The position numbers and the translations under genes were made by a program. A stretch of 37,722 nt of DNA from Verrucomicrobiia bacterium (lineage in GTDB: Bacteria; Verrucomicrobiota; Verrucomicrobiia; Limisphaerales; UBA1100): contig JAAZZB010000018.1 in NCBI GenBank assembly GCA_014239365.1, positions 1 through 37,722 of the forward strand, given 5' to 3'. The stretch's first letter is position 1. Each line of letters starts with the position of its first letter. Below, piece by piece: positions 17,672 to 26,354 of this stretch. Below the pieces are notes generated by a model. That model had not been told where the DNA came from, ran no database searches, and saw nothing but the letters and a program-made list of their open reading frames with translations.

Positions 17672-17778
17672 GCCGCCAGTTTACTCCCGGAACAGCTCCA
17701 GCACAACCTGAGTCATGAAGTAACTATTTTAGTGATAGAGGGTTGCCAAAAAATGGGCGGGGTGATAGAGCAAACCCC

Positions 17779-18039
17779 GTGAACGCCAACTCCTCCATTC
17801 TGGCTGCCTTTGCGACGATTGGCATGATGTATGCCGCGCGTTTGGCGGGCATGGATTGGGAGTTCACTCTGCTCGTCGGTTGCTGCATCGGCCTCGCGGC
17901 TATGCAGGGCCTCAAGCACAAAGCCGAGCAGAATGAGGTGGAGCGCCAACGCAAGGCCGCCGCCGATGCCGCCCGCGCCTCTGCAGCAGAAGCCGCCGCC
18001 GCTCGTTCACGCAAAGGCAAGGGCAAGAAAAAGCGCTAG
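17779..18039 (+). CDS. Small membrane protein with basic tail
   Basis: GTG 17779 gives 86 residues; ATG 17824 or TTG 17743 are alternatives. Two hydrophobic stretches (SILAAFATIGMMYAARLAG and FTLLVGCCIGLAAMQGL) probably form one or two membrane helices. They are followed by a charged, Ala-rich helix and a strongly basic end (SRKGKGKKKR). No family is recognised. It precedes the sulfatase gene, which has its own promoter-like sequence, so a functional tie is not shown. Confidence 0.5.
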   Translation: MNANSSILAAFATIGMMYAARLAGMDWEFTLLVGCCIGLAAMQGLKHKAEQNEVERQRKAAADAARASAAEAAAARSRKGKGKKKR

Positions 18040-18047
18040 TCTCGGCG

Positions 18048-18075
18048 TTGACACGCCTGCCTCACCCGTTACCCT
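18048..18075 (+). promoter_or_regulatory. Promoter TTGACA-N16-TACCCT before the sulfatase gene
   Basis: A consensus TTGACA (18048-18053) is followed after 16 bp by TACCCT (18070-18075), 20 bp before ATG 18096. By eye only; the -10 box is weak. Confidence 0.45.
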
Positions 18076-18095
18076 TCGCGCAACCGTTACGAATT

Positions 18096-19520
18096 ATGCG
18101 CACTCTACTTTTTGCCCTCATCGGATTGCTTGGGTTTTCGCTCCCGGCGGAACCCCGCAAGCCCCCCACCAACGTCGTCATCATTTTCATCGATGACATG
18201 GGCTACGCAGACATCGGCCCATTTGGGGCCAAGGCGTACCCCACGCCTCACCTCGACCAAATGGCAAAGGAGGGCCGGAAGTTCACGGATTTTTATGTGA
18301 CCCAAGCCGTCTGCAGCGCGTCACGCGCGGGGCTGCTCACCGGCTGTTACAATGTGCGCGTGGGCATCTTCGGCGCGCTCGGGCCAAAATCGCGGAACGG
18401 AATCAATCCCAACGAAATGACGATCGCCGAACTCTGTAAACAGAAAAACTACGCCACCGCCTGTTACGGCAAATGGCACCTCGGCCATCACAAAAAGTTT
18501 CTGCCAATGCAGCACGGCTTTGATGATTACTTTGGCCTGCCGTACTCCAACGACATGTGGCCGTATCATCCGGGCGTGCTGCACCTGCCGATGGAAGAAC
18601 GGCTGAAACGCTGGACGCATCTGCCGCTGATCGACGGCAACGCGATCATCAACCCGCGCGTCACCGGCAAAGATCAGGAACAGCTCACCACGCAATACAC
18701 CGAGCGCGCCGTTTCGTTCATTGAGAAAAACAAAGCGCGACCTTTCTTCCTTTATGTGCCGCATTCGATGGTGCACGTGCCGCTTTATGTTTCCGAAAAA
18801 TTCAAAGGCAAAAGCAAAGCCGGCTTGTTTGGCGACGTGATGATGGAGGTGGACTGGAGCGTGGGCCAAATCCTCCGCACGCTGCGCAAGCACAAGCTCG
18901 ACCAAAACACGCTCGTTATTTTCACCGCCGACAACGGCCCGTGGCTGAACTACGGCGACCACGCCGGATCGGCGTCGCCACTCCGCGAAGGCAAAGGGAC
19001 GATGTTCGATGGCGGCTGCCGCGAGAGCACATTGATGTGGTGGCCCGGCACGGTGCCCGCCGGCAGCGTTTGCAAAACGCCGGCGATGACGATTGATATT
19101 TTGCCGACCGTGGCGGAGCTCATCGGCGCGAAGCTGCCCAAGCAAACAATCGACGGCAAAAGTATTCTCAACCTCGTCACCGGCACGAATGACCAAAGCC
19201 CACAGAAGGCCTATTACTTTTATTACGGGCGCCAGTTGCAGGCGGTTCGGATGGGCAAATGGAAGCTGCATTTCCCGCACGGCTACCGCACGATGGCCGG
19301 CAAACCCGGCGGCAAAAACGGGATCCCAACGCGATACGCTGCGGCAAAAATCGGGCTGGCGCTGTTTGATTTAGAAAAAGACATCGGCGAAACCACGGAT
19401 GTGAAAGCGAACCATCCCGAGGTCGTATCAAAACTGCGGGCATTGGGCGAAGCGATGCGAAACGAGCTGGGCGACACCAACCGCAAAGGCAAAGGGCAGC
19501 GCTCGGCGGGACAGCTTTAG
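18096..19520 (+). CDS. Exported sulfatase (type I, formylglycine-dependent)
   Basis: 474 residues with a signal peptide (LLFALIGLLGFSLPA). Type I sulfatases hydrolyse sulfate esters, often on algal polysaccharides, using a formylglycine made from Cys or Ser. The modification motif is C73-S-A-S-R77, an accepted CxAxR variant of CxPSR. Metal and active-site neighbours are visible: IDDMG (D33, D34), GKWHLG (K126, H128) and TADNG (D279, N280). The length is normal for a bacterial arylsulfatase A-like enzyme. No maturase (anSME or FGE) gene lies in the window. It is followed by a beta-propeller and a sugar importer on the same strand, which fits use of a sulfated glycan, but the specific substrate cannot be read from the sequence. 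Confidence 0.93.
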   Translation: MRTLLFALIGLLGFSLPAEPRKPPTNVVIIFIDDMGYADIGPFGAKAYPTPHLDQMAKEGRKFTDFYVTQAVCSASRAGLLTGCYNVRVGIFGALGPKSRNGINPNEMTIAELCKQKNYATACYGKWHLGHHKKFLPMQHGFDDYFGLPYSNDMWPYHPGVLHLPMEERLKRWTHLPLIDGNAIINPRVTGKDQEQLTTQYTERAVSFIEKNKARPFFLYVPHSMVHVPLYVSEKFKGKSKAGLFGDVMMEVDWSVGQILRTLRKHKLDQNTLVIFTADNGPWLNYGDHAGSASPLREGKGTMFDGGCRESTLMWWPGTVPAGSVCKTPAMTIDILPTVAELIGAKLPKQTIDGKSILNLVTGTNDQSPQKAYYFYYGRQLQAVRMGKWKLHFPHGYRTMAGKPGGKNGIPTRYAAAKIGLALFDLEKDIGETTDVKANHPEVVSKLRALGEAMRNELGDTNRKGKGQRSAGQL

Positions 19521-19613
19521 TCCGTGTACGTAATAGTTTTCTTTACAAAAAAGGGGTCGACAACGTTCATTTTTACGCTACCTTCCTCCGCCCCAACGCA
19601 CGGTTAACCTCCA

Positions 19614-20528
19614 ATGCGTCCAAGCCAAATCCTCATTGCGGGATTGATGGCGGGGGGCGTTTTTTATTCCGCCCCGGCCGCCCAACAATCTGCGCACGGT
19701 ATCCGCCACGCGTTTCTCGCGACCGGCGCGGAAACCTTCATTGTTTCCCACACCGATCGCGTCGTCTGGCGTTACCCCCGGCCCACTCGCGATGGCTGGA
19801 TGCTCCCTAATGGAAATATGTTACTCGTGTTGGCTCACGGGAAAAATTATGGCGGCGGCGTGGTGGAAGTCACCCGCGGCGGCCGCGTGCAGTTCGAATA
19901 TCGCGGCAAACAAAAAACGGTCAACACCGCCCAGCAAATTGCCCGTGACCGATACCTCATCGCCGAAGGCGGCCCCAAGCCGTGCGTGTTGGAGGTGGAC
20001 ACCAATGGACGCACACTCGTCACCCTGTTGTTGCAATCCGCCGCCAAAGATCCGCAACAACAAATCGGCACCGTGCGCAAACTCGCCAATGGAAATTATC
20101 TCGTGCCGCAACCGGCCGACAAGGTGGTGCGCGAATACACCGCCCAAGGCAAAGTGGTTTGGGAAAAGAAAACCGACGGCAACCCATTCTGCGCATTGCG
20201 CCTGCCCAACCAACGCACGCTCATCGCCTGCACCACCGGCAAATGCATCATCGAGGTGGACCGCACAGGCAAGGTAACGTGGAAGCTCACCAATCAGGAT
20301 TTCCAAGGCGCGCGGATGCTGGACCTCCATTCGGGCATCCAACGCCTGCCCAACGGCAACCTCGTCTTTGCCACCCACCGCCCCGGCCGCGCCACCGCGC
20401 AATTGGTGGAAGTCAACCGCGCCAAGCAATCGGTGTGGACCTATTCCCAGCCCAACCGCCCGGCCATCCGGCATTTCCAAATCCTCAATACCAACGGCAA
20501 AGCCCTCCCCGGCGTGCCTTTGCGTTAG
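19614..20528 (+). CDS. Secreted PQQ-like beta-propeller protein
   Basis: 304 residues. An N-terminal signal peptide (LIAGLMAGGVFYSAPAA) is followed by about six repeats of the type 'LPNGNxLV ... VxExTxxGKVxW' (MLPNGNMLL, KLANGNYLV, RLPNQRTLI, RLPNGNLVF). This is the pattern of PQQ-like or arylsulfotransferase-type propellers. No catalytic residues can be assigned. It lies between the sulfatase and the sugar-binding protein on the same strand, so a role in carbohydrate or sulfate-ester handling is possible. A weak promoter-like pair (TCGACA at 19557, TACCTT at 19579) precedes it. Confidence 0.8.
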   Translation: MRPSQILIAGLMAGGVFYSAPAAQQSAHGIRHAFLATGAETFIVSHTDRVVWRYPRPTRDGWMLPNGNMLLVLAHGKNYGGGVVEVTRGGRVQFEYRGKQKTVNTAQQIARDRYLIAEGGPKPCVLEVDTNGRTLVTLLLQSAAKDPQQQIGTVRKLANGNYLVPQPADKVVREYTAQGKVVWEKKTDGNPFCALRLPNQRTLIACTTGKCIIEVDRTGKVTWKLTNQDFQGARMLDLHSGIQRLPNGNLVFATHRPGRATAQLVEVNRAKQSVWTYSQPNRPAIRHFQILNTNGKALPGVPLR

Positions 20529-20575
20529 TTCAATTATCCTTTACCCCCGCGCCGCTTGGGTGAACACTCGCGCCC

Positions 20576-21616
20576 ATGAAAGCCACCCGTTTCCTCTTGG
20601 CGTTCGCGTGTGCCTCGGCCCTGTTAATGGGTTGGGGTTGCGGGAAATCAACTGACTCCAAAAAAAGCACCGTCACCGTGGCATACGTCACCAACGGCGT
20701 GGATCCATTTTGGGATCTTTGCGCCGCCGGCGTGCGCATCGCGGAAAAAGAATTCAACATCAAATGCGAAGTCCATATGCCCACCAAAGGGTTGGTGGAT
20801 CAAAAGCGCATTATGGAAACGCTGCTGGCCAAAGGCATCGACGGCATCGCGCTCAGCCCCATTGATGCCGAAAACCAAACGGCGTTTATGAACGAAGCCG
20901 CCAAGAAAACCAAGCTCATCACCCACGATGCCGATGCGCCCGACAGCGATCGGATGCTCTACATCGGCACCAACAATTACAAAGCCGGCCGCGCGTTGGG
21001 GCTATTGGTAAAAGCCGCGCTGCCCGAAGGCGGCGAGGTAATGATCTTCGTCGGCCGCCTCGAACAACTCAACGCCCGCCAACGCCGCCAAGGCGTGATC
21101 GATGAATTGCTGGGCCGCCCTGAACAGGAATTAGCCAACGCAAAGTTCGATCCCGTGGACGCCAAAAATCTCAAAGCCGAAGGGTCCAACTATATTATCC
21201 TCGATACGCGCACGGATAATTTTGATAAAGCCAAAGCCAAGAGCAACGCCGAAGACACCATCACCAAATACGAAAACGTGGCCTGCATGGTCGGCCTGTT
21301 TGCCTACAATCCGCCCGCGTGTCTGGACGCCATCCGCGAGGCCAACCGTACCGGCAAAATAAAAGTGTGCGGCTTCGATGAACCCGACGCGATGCTGCAG
21401 GCGATCAAAGACGGCACCGCGCAGGGCACCGTCAGCCAACAACCTTGGAAGTACGGCTACGAATCCGTGAAAGCCATGAAGCAGATCCTCGATGGCGACA
21501 CCTCATTTATCCCCGCGAACAAATTCATTGAAGTGCCGTTCGTCGTGGTGACCAAAGAAAACGTCGACGAATTTTGGGCCACCAAAAAGGAGATGGCCGA
21601 GCTGGGCAAACAATAA
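20576..21616 (+). CDS. Sugar ABC transporter substrate-binding protein
   Basis: 346 residues of the periplasmic-binding-protein type I family (RbsB/XylF-like, Pfam Peripla_BP_4). An N-terminal hydrophobic segment ends in a Cys at residue 22 (GWGCGKS); the lipobox is atypical because Trp sits at -2, so either a lipoprotein or a cleaved signal is possible. [15 protein letters not shown] opens the first lobe, LSPIDAENQ and HDADAPDS fall where ligand contacts usually lie, and [18 protein letters not shown] is the typical late motif. The protein captures a sugar in the periplasm and delivers it to the permease encoded two genes on. The stop is 2 bp from the ATPase start, indicating co-translation. 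Confidence 0.92.
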   Translation: MKATRFLLAFACASALLMGWGCGKSTDSKKSTVTVAYVTNGVDPFWDLCAAGVRIAEKEFNIKCEVHMPTKGLVDQKRIMETLLAKGIDGIALSPIDAENQTAFMNEAAKKTKLITHDADAPDSDRMLYIGTNNYKAGRALGLLVKAALPEGGEVMIFVGRLEQLNARQRRQGVIDELLGRPEQELANAKFDPVDAKNLKAEGSNYIILDTRTDNFDKAKAKSNAEDTITKYENVACMVGLFAYNPPACLDAIREANRTGKIKVCGFDEPDAMLQAIKDGTAQGTVSQQPWKYGYESVKAMKQILDGDTSFIPANKFIEVPFVVVTKENVDEFWATKKEMAELGKQ

Positions 21617-21618
21617 GC

Positions 21619-23127
21619 ATGGCAGCCCTGGGCACACCGCTGCTAAAAGTTCGTGGCTTGGGCAAACGATTCCCCGGCGTGCGCGCCTTGCACGATGTGA
21701 ACCTCACGATTGCCCGCGGCGAAGTGCTCGCAGTGATTGGCGAAAATGGCGCGGGCAAAAGCACGCTCATGAAAATCCTCGCCGGCGTGCAACCGGCGGA
21801 CACCGGCGAAATTTCCATCGAAAGCGAGCCGGTGCATTTCAAATCCGTGCGCCAAGCTTTGGCCCAAGGGGTGGCGCTCATCCACCAAGAGCTCAACCTC
21901 GCTGCCAACCTCGACCTCGCCGCCAATATTTTTCTCGGCCGCGAGCCGCACCGGTTTGGCTTCACCGACCACGCAAGACTCCACGCCGAGGCCACGCGCC
22001 ACCTCCAACGCGTGGGCCTCGAGCTGCCCGCCGACACGCTCGTGGGCGATCTGCCCATCGGCCGCCAGCAACTCGTCGAAATCGCCAAGGCCCTTTCCTG
22101 CAACGCGCGCGTGTTAATTATGGACGAGCCGACCAGCAGCCTTTCACAACACGAAACCGAAACGCTCTTTGAAGTCGTCCGCGATCTGCGCACGCAGGGC
22201 ATCAGCGTTATTTATATTTCGCACCGACTCGGCGAGGTAAACGAACTGGCCGCCCGCGTCCTCGTGCTGCGCGATGGCGAAAACGCCGGCGAACTCAGCC
22301 GTGAAGAAATCAATCACGACGCCATGGTGCGCCTGATGGTCGGCCGCGATCTCGAACAATTTTACGACCGCAAACAACACGACCCCGGCGAGGTCGTGCT
22401 GGAGTTGGATGCGGTGCGCACCCCCGCGCATCCGCACGCGGAAATTTCCCTGCAACTGCGGGCCGGCGAAATCGTGGGCATCGCCGGGCTCGTGGGGTCG
22501 GGACGCACGGAATTGTTGCAAACCATTTTCGGCGTCACCCCCGCCGTGGACGGCGGGATGCGAATGATGGGCGAACCCTTTACCCCGCGTAATCCGCGCG
22601 AAGCCATTCGCGCCGGGCTCGCCCTTGCGCCGGAAGATCGCAAGCAACACGGCCTCATTTTGCAAATGGCCGTGCGCGAAAACGCCAGCCTCGCCAGCCT
22701 CAGCCGCGATCAGCAAAACGGTTTTCTTAACTTCAATGCCGAGGAACAAGTCGCCACCGAAGCCGTCGAACAACTCGCCATCAAAACCCCCAACCTCGAC
22801 CAGTCCACCATCCATCTCTCCGGCGGCAACCAACAAAAAGTCGTGCTCGGCAAATGGCTCGCGCTCAAGCCGCGCGTGCTGTTGCTCGACGAACCCACCC
22901 GCGGCATCGACGTCGGCGCCAAGCGCGAAATGTATCGGCTGATGGAACAACTCGCCGCCGACGGCGTGGCCATTCTGTTTGTCTCCAGTGAATTGGAGGA
23001 AGTGCTCGGCATGGCCGACCGCGCCCTCGTAATGCACGAAGGCCGCATCGCCGGCGAGTTGGCGCGCGATCAATTATCCGAACAAGCCGTGATGCAACTC
23101 GCCACCGGAACTCCCCTCGCCGCATAA
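21619..23127 (+). CDS. Sugar ABC transporter ATP-binding protein (RbsA/MglA type, two fused domains)
   Basis: 502 residues: two ABC domains in one chain, as in ribose and galactose importers. Domain 1 has Walker [10 protein letters not shown] (41-49), a QQ-containing signature ([15 protein letters not shown]) and Walker [10 protein letters not shown]. Domain 2 has a degenerate Walker A (GLVGSGRTE), signature [14 protein letters not shown] and Walker [15 protein letters not shown]. The degenerate second P-loop is normal in this family. It powers uptake through the adjacent permease from the cytoplasmic side. ATG 21619 is chosen for its 2-bp gap to the binding-protein gene. Confidence 0.95.
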   Translation: MAALGTPLLKVRGLGKRFPGVRALHDVNLTIARGEVLAVIGENGAGKSTLMKILAGVQPADTGEISIESEPVHFKSVRQALAQGVALIHQELNLAANLDLAANIFLGREPHRFGFTDHARLHAEATRHLQRVGLELPADTLVGDLPIGRQQLVEIAKALSCNARVLIMDEPTSSLSQHETETLFEVVRDLRTQGISVIYISHRLGEVNELAARVLVLRDGENAGELSREEINHDAMVRLMVGRDLEQFYDRKQHDPGEVVLELDAVRTPAHPHAEISLQLRAGEIVGIAGLVGSGRTELLQTIFGVTPAVDGGMRMMGEPFTPRNPREAIRAGLALAPEDRKQHGLILQMAVRENASLASLSRDQQNGFLNFNAEEQVATEAVEQLAIKTPNLDQSTIHLSGGNQQKVVLGKWLALKPRVLLLDEPTRGIDVGAKREMYRLMEQLAADGVAILFVSSELEEVLGMADRALVMHEGRIAGELARDQLSEQAVMQLATGTPLAA

Positions 23128-23145
23128 CCTCGCCGCAAACAAAGT

Positions 23146-24111
23146 ATGAAGAAAAACATCATCGGCATCCTCGGCCTGCTCATTGCGATTTTCGCGATCA
23201 CCGCCGTGCTGAACCCCAAGTTCATCAGCGCGTACAATATGCAAAACCTCGTGAAGTGGTCGAGCCTCTACGCCATTATGGGCGTGGGCGTGGCGTTCGT
23301 CATTATCACCGGCGGCATCGATCTTTCCATCGGCTCGGTCATCGGCCTCACCGCTTCACTGCTCGCCTTCACGCTCGGCAAAGGCTGGGACCCCGCCGTT
23401 GCCATCAGCGCGATGCTCGGCCTTTCGGTATTGATCGGCCTCATCCACGGATTGCTCGTCACCAAAGCCAAACTCCAACCCTTCGTCGTCACGCTATGCG
23501 GGCTTTTAATTTATCGCGGAATGGCCCGATGGGTCACCGACAACCAATCAATGGGCTTCAAAGGCCACGACCAATTGAATGAAATTTTCAGTGGCAAAAT
23601 TCCTATCACCGACACGTTCGCTCTGCCGATGCCCTTTGTATTTTTGGTCGTCATCGCCGTGATCGCCGCGCTGTTTCTTAACCGTACTATTTGGGGACGT
23701 TACCTGCTCGCGCTCGGCAACAATGAAGAAGGCGCGCGCTACAGCGGCATCCAAACCGACAACCTCAAAATTGCCGCCTACGTCATCTGCTCGCTGCTCG
23801 CGGGCATCAGCGGATTGCTCTTTGCCTTTGAACTCGATTCCGTGCAACCGGCGCAGACCGGTGAATTTTATGAACTCTACGCCATCGCCGCCGCCGTGCT
23901 CGGCGGCTGTAGTTTGCGCGGTGGCGAAGGCGGCATCCTCGGCGTTATCATTGCGGCCGCCGTCATCCGGCTCATTTATAATTCCATCAACATGCTCGGC
24001 ATTTCCACCCACCTCGAATACGCCATCCTCGGCATCGTCATCCTCGCCGGAGTAGTAGCCGATGAACTCATCAAACGCTACACCGCCAAACGCGCGGCAC
24101 GTGTCCTGTAG
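23146..24111 (+). CDS. Sugar ABC transporter permease (RbsC type)
   Basis: 321 residues, hydrophobic throughout, with about eight to ten membrane helices. Family hallmarks are IITGGIDLSIGSVIGLTA near residue 55 and the coupling-loop region GNNEEGARYSGI near residue 195. AAVLGGCSLRGGEGG and the closing ILGIVILAGVVADEL are also typical of BPD_transp_2 permeases. It forms the inner-membrane channel of the importer with the two preceding genes; the gap to the ATPase gene is 18 bp. Its last codons and TAG stop lie inside the duplicated palindromic element that separates it from recQ, so that element also acts as the 3' end of the operon. Confidence 0.94.
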   Translation: MKKNIIGILGLLIAIFAITAVLNPKFISAYNMQNLVKWSSLYAIMGVGVAFVIITGGIDLSIGSVIGLTASLLAFTLGKGWDPAVAISAMLGLSVLIGLIHGLLVTKAKLQPFVVTLCGLLIYRGMARWVTDNQSMGFKGHDQLNEIFSGKIPITDTFALPMPFVFLVVIAVIAALFLNRTIWGRYLLALGNNEEGARYSGIQTDNLKIAAYVICSLLAGISGLLFAFELDSVQPAQTGEFYELYAIAAAVLGGCSLRGGEGGILGVIIAAAVIRLIYNSINMLGISTHLEYAILGIVILAGVVADELIKRYTAKRAARVL

Positions 24112-24256
24112 CCCGGCCCGGTGGGCCGGGCCCCGGGCCACCGGCCCGGGCTACAAACCAAACTCTCGGCGAGGATTCCCCTCCAAACTCATTCAGCGTG
24201 TCCTGTAGCCCGGCCCGGGCTACAAACCAAACTCTCGGCGGGGATTCCCCTCCAAA
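24101..24256. repeat. Tandem-duplicated palindromic element with a copy of the recQ 3' end
   Basis: Two copies of one unit lie at 24101-24187 and 24198-24256. They share the first 20 bp exactly and the last 39 bp with one mismatch (24172 versus 24241). Copy one carries 28 extra GC-rich bases (24121-24148). The second copy includes the last codons of recQ, so the first copy contains a non-coding ghost of the recQ C-terminus (EGNPRREFGL and stop). The first copy includes the permease stop codon. Confidence 0.85.
24107..24155. terminator. 49-bp GC-rich imperfect palindrome, likely bidirectional terminator
   Basis: Arms 24107-24129 and 24133-24155 pair with only two mismatches, starting from TGTAGCCCGG and ending CCGGGCTACA. 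A shorter version (24204-24224: 10-bp arms, one central base) overlaps the recQ stop codon. The permease (+) and recQ (-) genes converge here. No T-run follows either stem, so termination is inferred from position. The TGTAGCCCGG core resembles REP-like intergenic palindromes. Confidence 0.6.
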
Positions 24257-26070
24257 AACTTTTCAATCTCCGCAGTGAAAATGCCTCCAAACTCGTTCAA
24301 CTTCTTATCGCCCACGCCGTGGATGAGGCCGAACGTTTCGAGCGTCACCGGATATCCCCGGGCCATTTGGCGCAGTGCCACGTCCGAAAAAACGATGTAA
24401 GGCGGCACCCCACGCTCAGTGGCTAAGCTGAGGCGCAGCGCCCGCAACTGATCGAACAACGCCTCGTCGCATTCAATCCCGCCCGCTTTTGCTCTGCGAG
24501 GTTTAGAAGATTTTTCCGGCTTCAAATCGACGGGGCGGGTCAATTCCAGATCAATGCGATTCGGGTCACGCAACCAGCTGGACCCTTCGTGCGTCAGTTC
24601 CAGCACGGTCATGCGTCCGGGCGTTTGGTGGGCGTAGCCCATTCGCACCAATTCGCGACCAATCGTCTTCCACTCCATGCGTCCGAATTCCGTGCCGATG
24701 CCGTGCGTGCTCAGTTGCTCGTGGCCCCAGTTGCGGATTTTCTCCGTGTCCGCACCGCACAACACGTCCGCGATGTGATTCATGCCCACGCTGAAATGGC
24801 TGTGCTGTTGAACGCGGAAAATACACGCGAGAAATTTCTGCGCAGCTTCGGTGCCGTTGAAGGTCTCCTTGGGTTCGAGGCAGTTGTCGCACGCGCCGCA
24901 ATTCGCTTCTGCAAATGGTTCGTCAAAATATGCTAACAATTCCCGGCGGCGACAGTCGCGGGTTTCGGCGTAGTGCACCATTTGCTGCAGTTGAGCGCGC
25001 GCGATGGCTTGTTCCTGCTCGTCAGTTTTTTCCTCGATGAACCCGGTTTGCTTCGCCACGTCCGCGGGGTTCATCAGCAGCACACATTCAGCCGGCAACC
25101 CGTCGCGACCGGCGCGGCCGGTTTCCTGATAATAGCCTTCGATGTTTTTCGGGAGGTCGCGATGGATCACGAACCGGACGTCCGGTTTGTCGATGCCCAT
25201 GCCGAACGCGATGGTGGCGCAAATCACCTGCACGTCGTCGCGGATAAACGCCTCCTGATTGCGCGCGCGGGTTTTGGCGTCCATCCCCGCGTGATACGCC
25301 GCTGCCTTCACGCCGTTTTCCAAAAGCCGTTCGGCCAGTTGCTCGGTGCCCTTGCGACTGCCGCAGTATACGATGCCGCTTTCGCCCTCGTTTTTTTTGA
25401 TGATCGCCAATACCTGCTGGACCGGTTGCTGCCGCTGGATGACGCGGTAATTGAGGTTGGGCCGGTTGAAGCTGGCAACAAAGCGCGCGGGGTTTTCGAG
25501 GCGCAGCTCGCTGACAATATCCGCGCGGACGCGCTCGGTGGCGGTGGCGGTAAGCGCCATCATGGGGATTTTACCAAACCGATGGCGGAGCTCGGCGAGC
25601 CGACGATATTCGGGGCGGAAGTCGTGGCCCCATTCACTGATGCAATGCGCCTCGTCAATGGCGATGCACTGCGGCCGCCAGCTCTCGAGCATCTCCAGCG
25701 TGCCGCTGAGCATCAACCGCTCGGGCGCGATGTAGAGCAGCTTGTATTCCCCGCGATGCAAACCAGCGATGCGTTGGCGTGATTCATCGGCATCGAGCGT
25801 GGAGTTCAGAAACGTGGCGGGCGCGCCGGCGGTTTGCAACGCATCCACCTGATCTTTCATCAACGCAATCAGCGGCGAGATGACAATGGTGAGCCCGTCG
25901 CCCGCCAGCGCGGGGAGTTGGTAGCAGAGCGATTTGCCGCCGCCGGTGGGCATCAACACAAACGCATCGCGCCCCTCGAGCGCAGTTTGGATAATTTCCT
26001 CCTGCAAAGGCCGAAAGGAATCGAACCCAAAATAGCGTTTCAGCAATTCCAAGAGGTCGGGCGAGGACAT
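24220..26070 (-). CDS. recQ: ATP-dependent DNA helicase RecQ
   Basis: 616 residues, the normal length of bacterial RecQ, a 3'-5' helicase acting in recombination and replication-fork repair. Motif I is MPTGGGKSLCYQLPA, motif II is the DEAH box IDEAHCISEWGHDFRPEY, and motif III is ALTATAT. Motifs V-VI include ATIAFGMGIDKPDVRFVIH and YYQETGRAGRDG. The RQC zinc site is present (CRRRELLAYF, then CGACDNC). A winged-helix region follows, and an HRDC domain occupies about the last 90 residues (LFDQLRALRLSLATERGVPP). ATG 26070 is preceded at 6 bp by a -10 box, so the transcript is probably leaderless. The last codons lie in a duplicated element. Confidence 0.96.
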   Translation of the reverse strand: MSSPDLLELLKRYFGFDSFRPLQEEIIQTALEGRDAFVLMPTGGGKSLCYQLPALAGDGLTIVISPLIALMKDQVDALQTAGAPATFLNSTLDADESRQRIAGLHRGEYKLLYIAPERLMLSGTLEMLESWRPQCIAIDEAHCISEWGHDFRPEYRRLAELRHRFGKIPMMALTATATERVRADIVSELRLENPARFVASFNRPNLNYRVIQRQQPVQQVLAIIKKNEGESGIVYCGSRKGTEQLAERLLENGVKAAAYHAGMDAKTRARNQEAFIRDDVQVICATIAFGMGIDKPDVRFVIHRDLPKNIEGYYQETGRAGRDGLPAECVLLMNPADVAKQTGFIEEKTDEQEQAIARAQLQQMVHYAETRDCRRRELLAYFDEPFAEANCGACDNCLEPKETFNGTEAAQKFLACIFRVQQHSHFSVGMNHIADVLCGADTEKIRNWGHEQLSTHGIGTEFGRMEWKTIGRELVRMGYAHQTPGRMTVLELTHEGSSWLRDPNRIDLELTRPVDLKPEKSSKPRRAKAGGIECDEALFDQLRALRLSLATERGVPPYIVFSDVALRQMARGYPVTLETFGLIHGVGDKKLNEFGGIFTAEIEKFLEGNPRREFGL

Positions 26071-26076
26071 ATTTGG

Positions 26077-26105
26077 AAAGTAAAAAGAAGGAAGTCGAAA
26101 GTCAA
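26077..26105 (-). promoter_or_regulatory. recQ promoter TTGACT-N17-TACTTT, leaderless position
   Basis: On the minus strand, TTGACT (26105-26100) and TACTTT (26082-26077) are 17 bp apart. The -10 box ends 6 bp before the recQ ATG, so the mRNA should begin at the start codon. Confidence 0.55.
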
Positions 26106-26117
26106 AAGATTAGGAAA

Positions 26118-26234
26118 TTATTCCTTCTTTTTTGACCGCACACTAAAGAGCACCGAAGCAATAAGGCCAACGGCCAGCAACTCGAAAATGGCAAAGCCGG
26201 CCTGACGACGACGGGTTGTCGGTTGCGTCCGCAT
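26118..26234 (-). CDS. 38-residue prepilin-like microprotein
   Basis: A short gene between the FG-GAP gene and recQ. ATG 26234 is directly preceded by an in-frame TAA, so the start is forced. The product has a basic leader (RTQPTTRRRQ), then AGFAIFELLAVG and a hydrophobic run LIASVLF, and ends SVRSKKKE. The G-F-x-x-x-E pattern with Glu at +5 after a basic leader is the type IV prepilin peptidase site, followed by a membrane helix. There is no globular domain, so this is a minimal pilin-like peptide or the remnant of one. TATATA at 26253-26248 lies 13 bp before the ATG and could be its -10 box. It is shorter than most gene finders accept; coding is inferred from the pattern. Confidence 0.5.
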   Translation of the reverse strand: MRTQPTTRRRQAGFAIFELLAVGLIASVLFSVRSKKKE

Positions 26235-26354
26235 TTATTCCCATTACTATATACACTTTTTGGGTCATAATTCTTTCCGATATTTTCAATTATTTTGCAG
26301 GAATGCTAAAAGTAGCCGTTTTTTACGAAAACCGGCTTGGCCAATGCGAATCAT

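Noticed and set aside
26316-26337. Possible terminator after FG-GAP paralogue 1
   Set aside because: GCCG/CGGC with A/T runs forms only a short, bulged stem on the upstream side of the gene end; not convincing.
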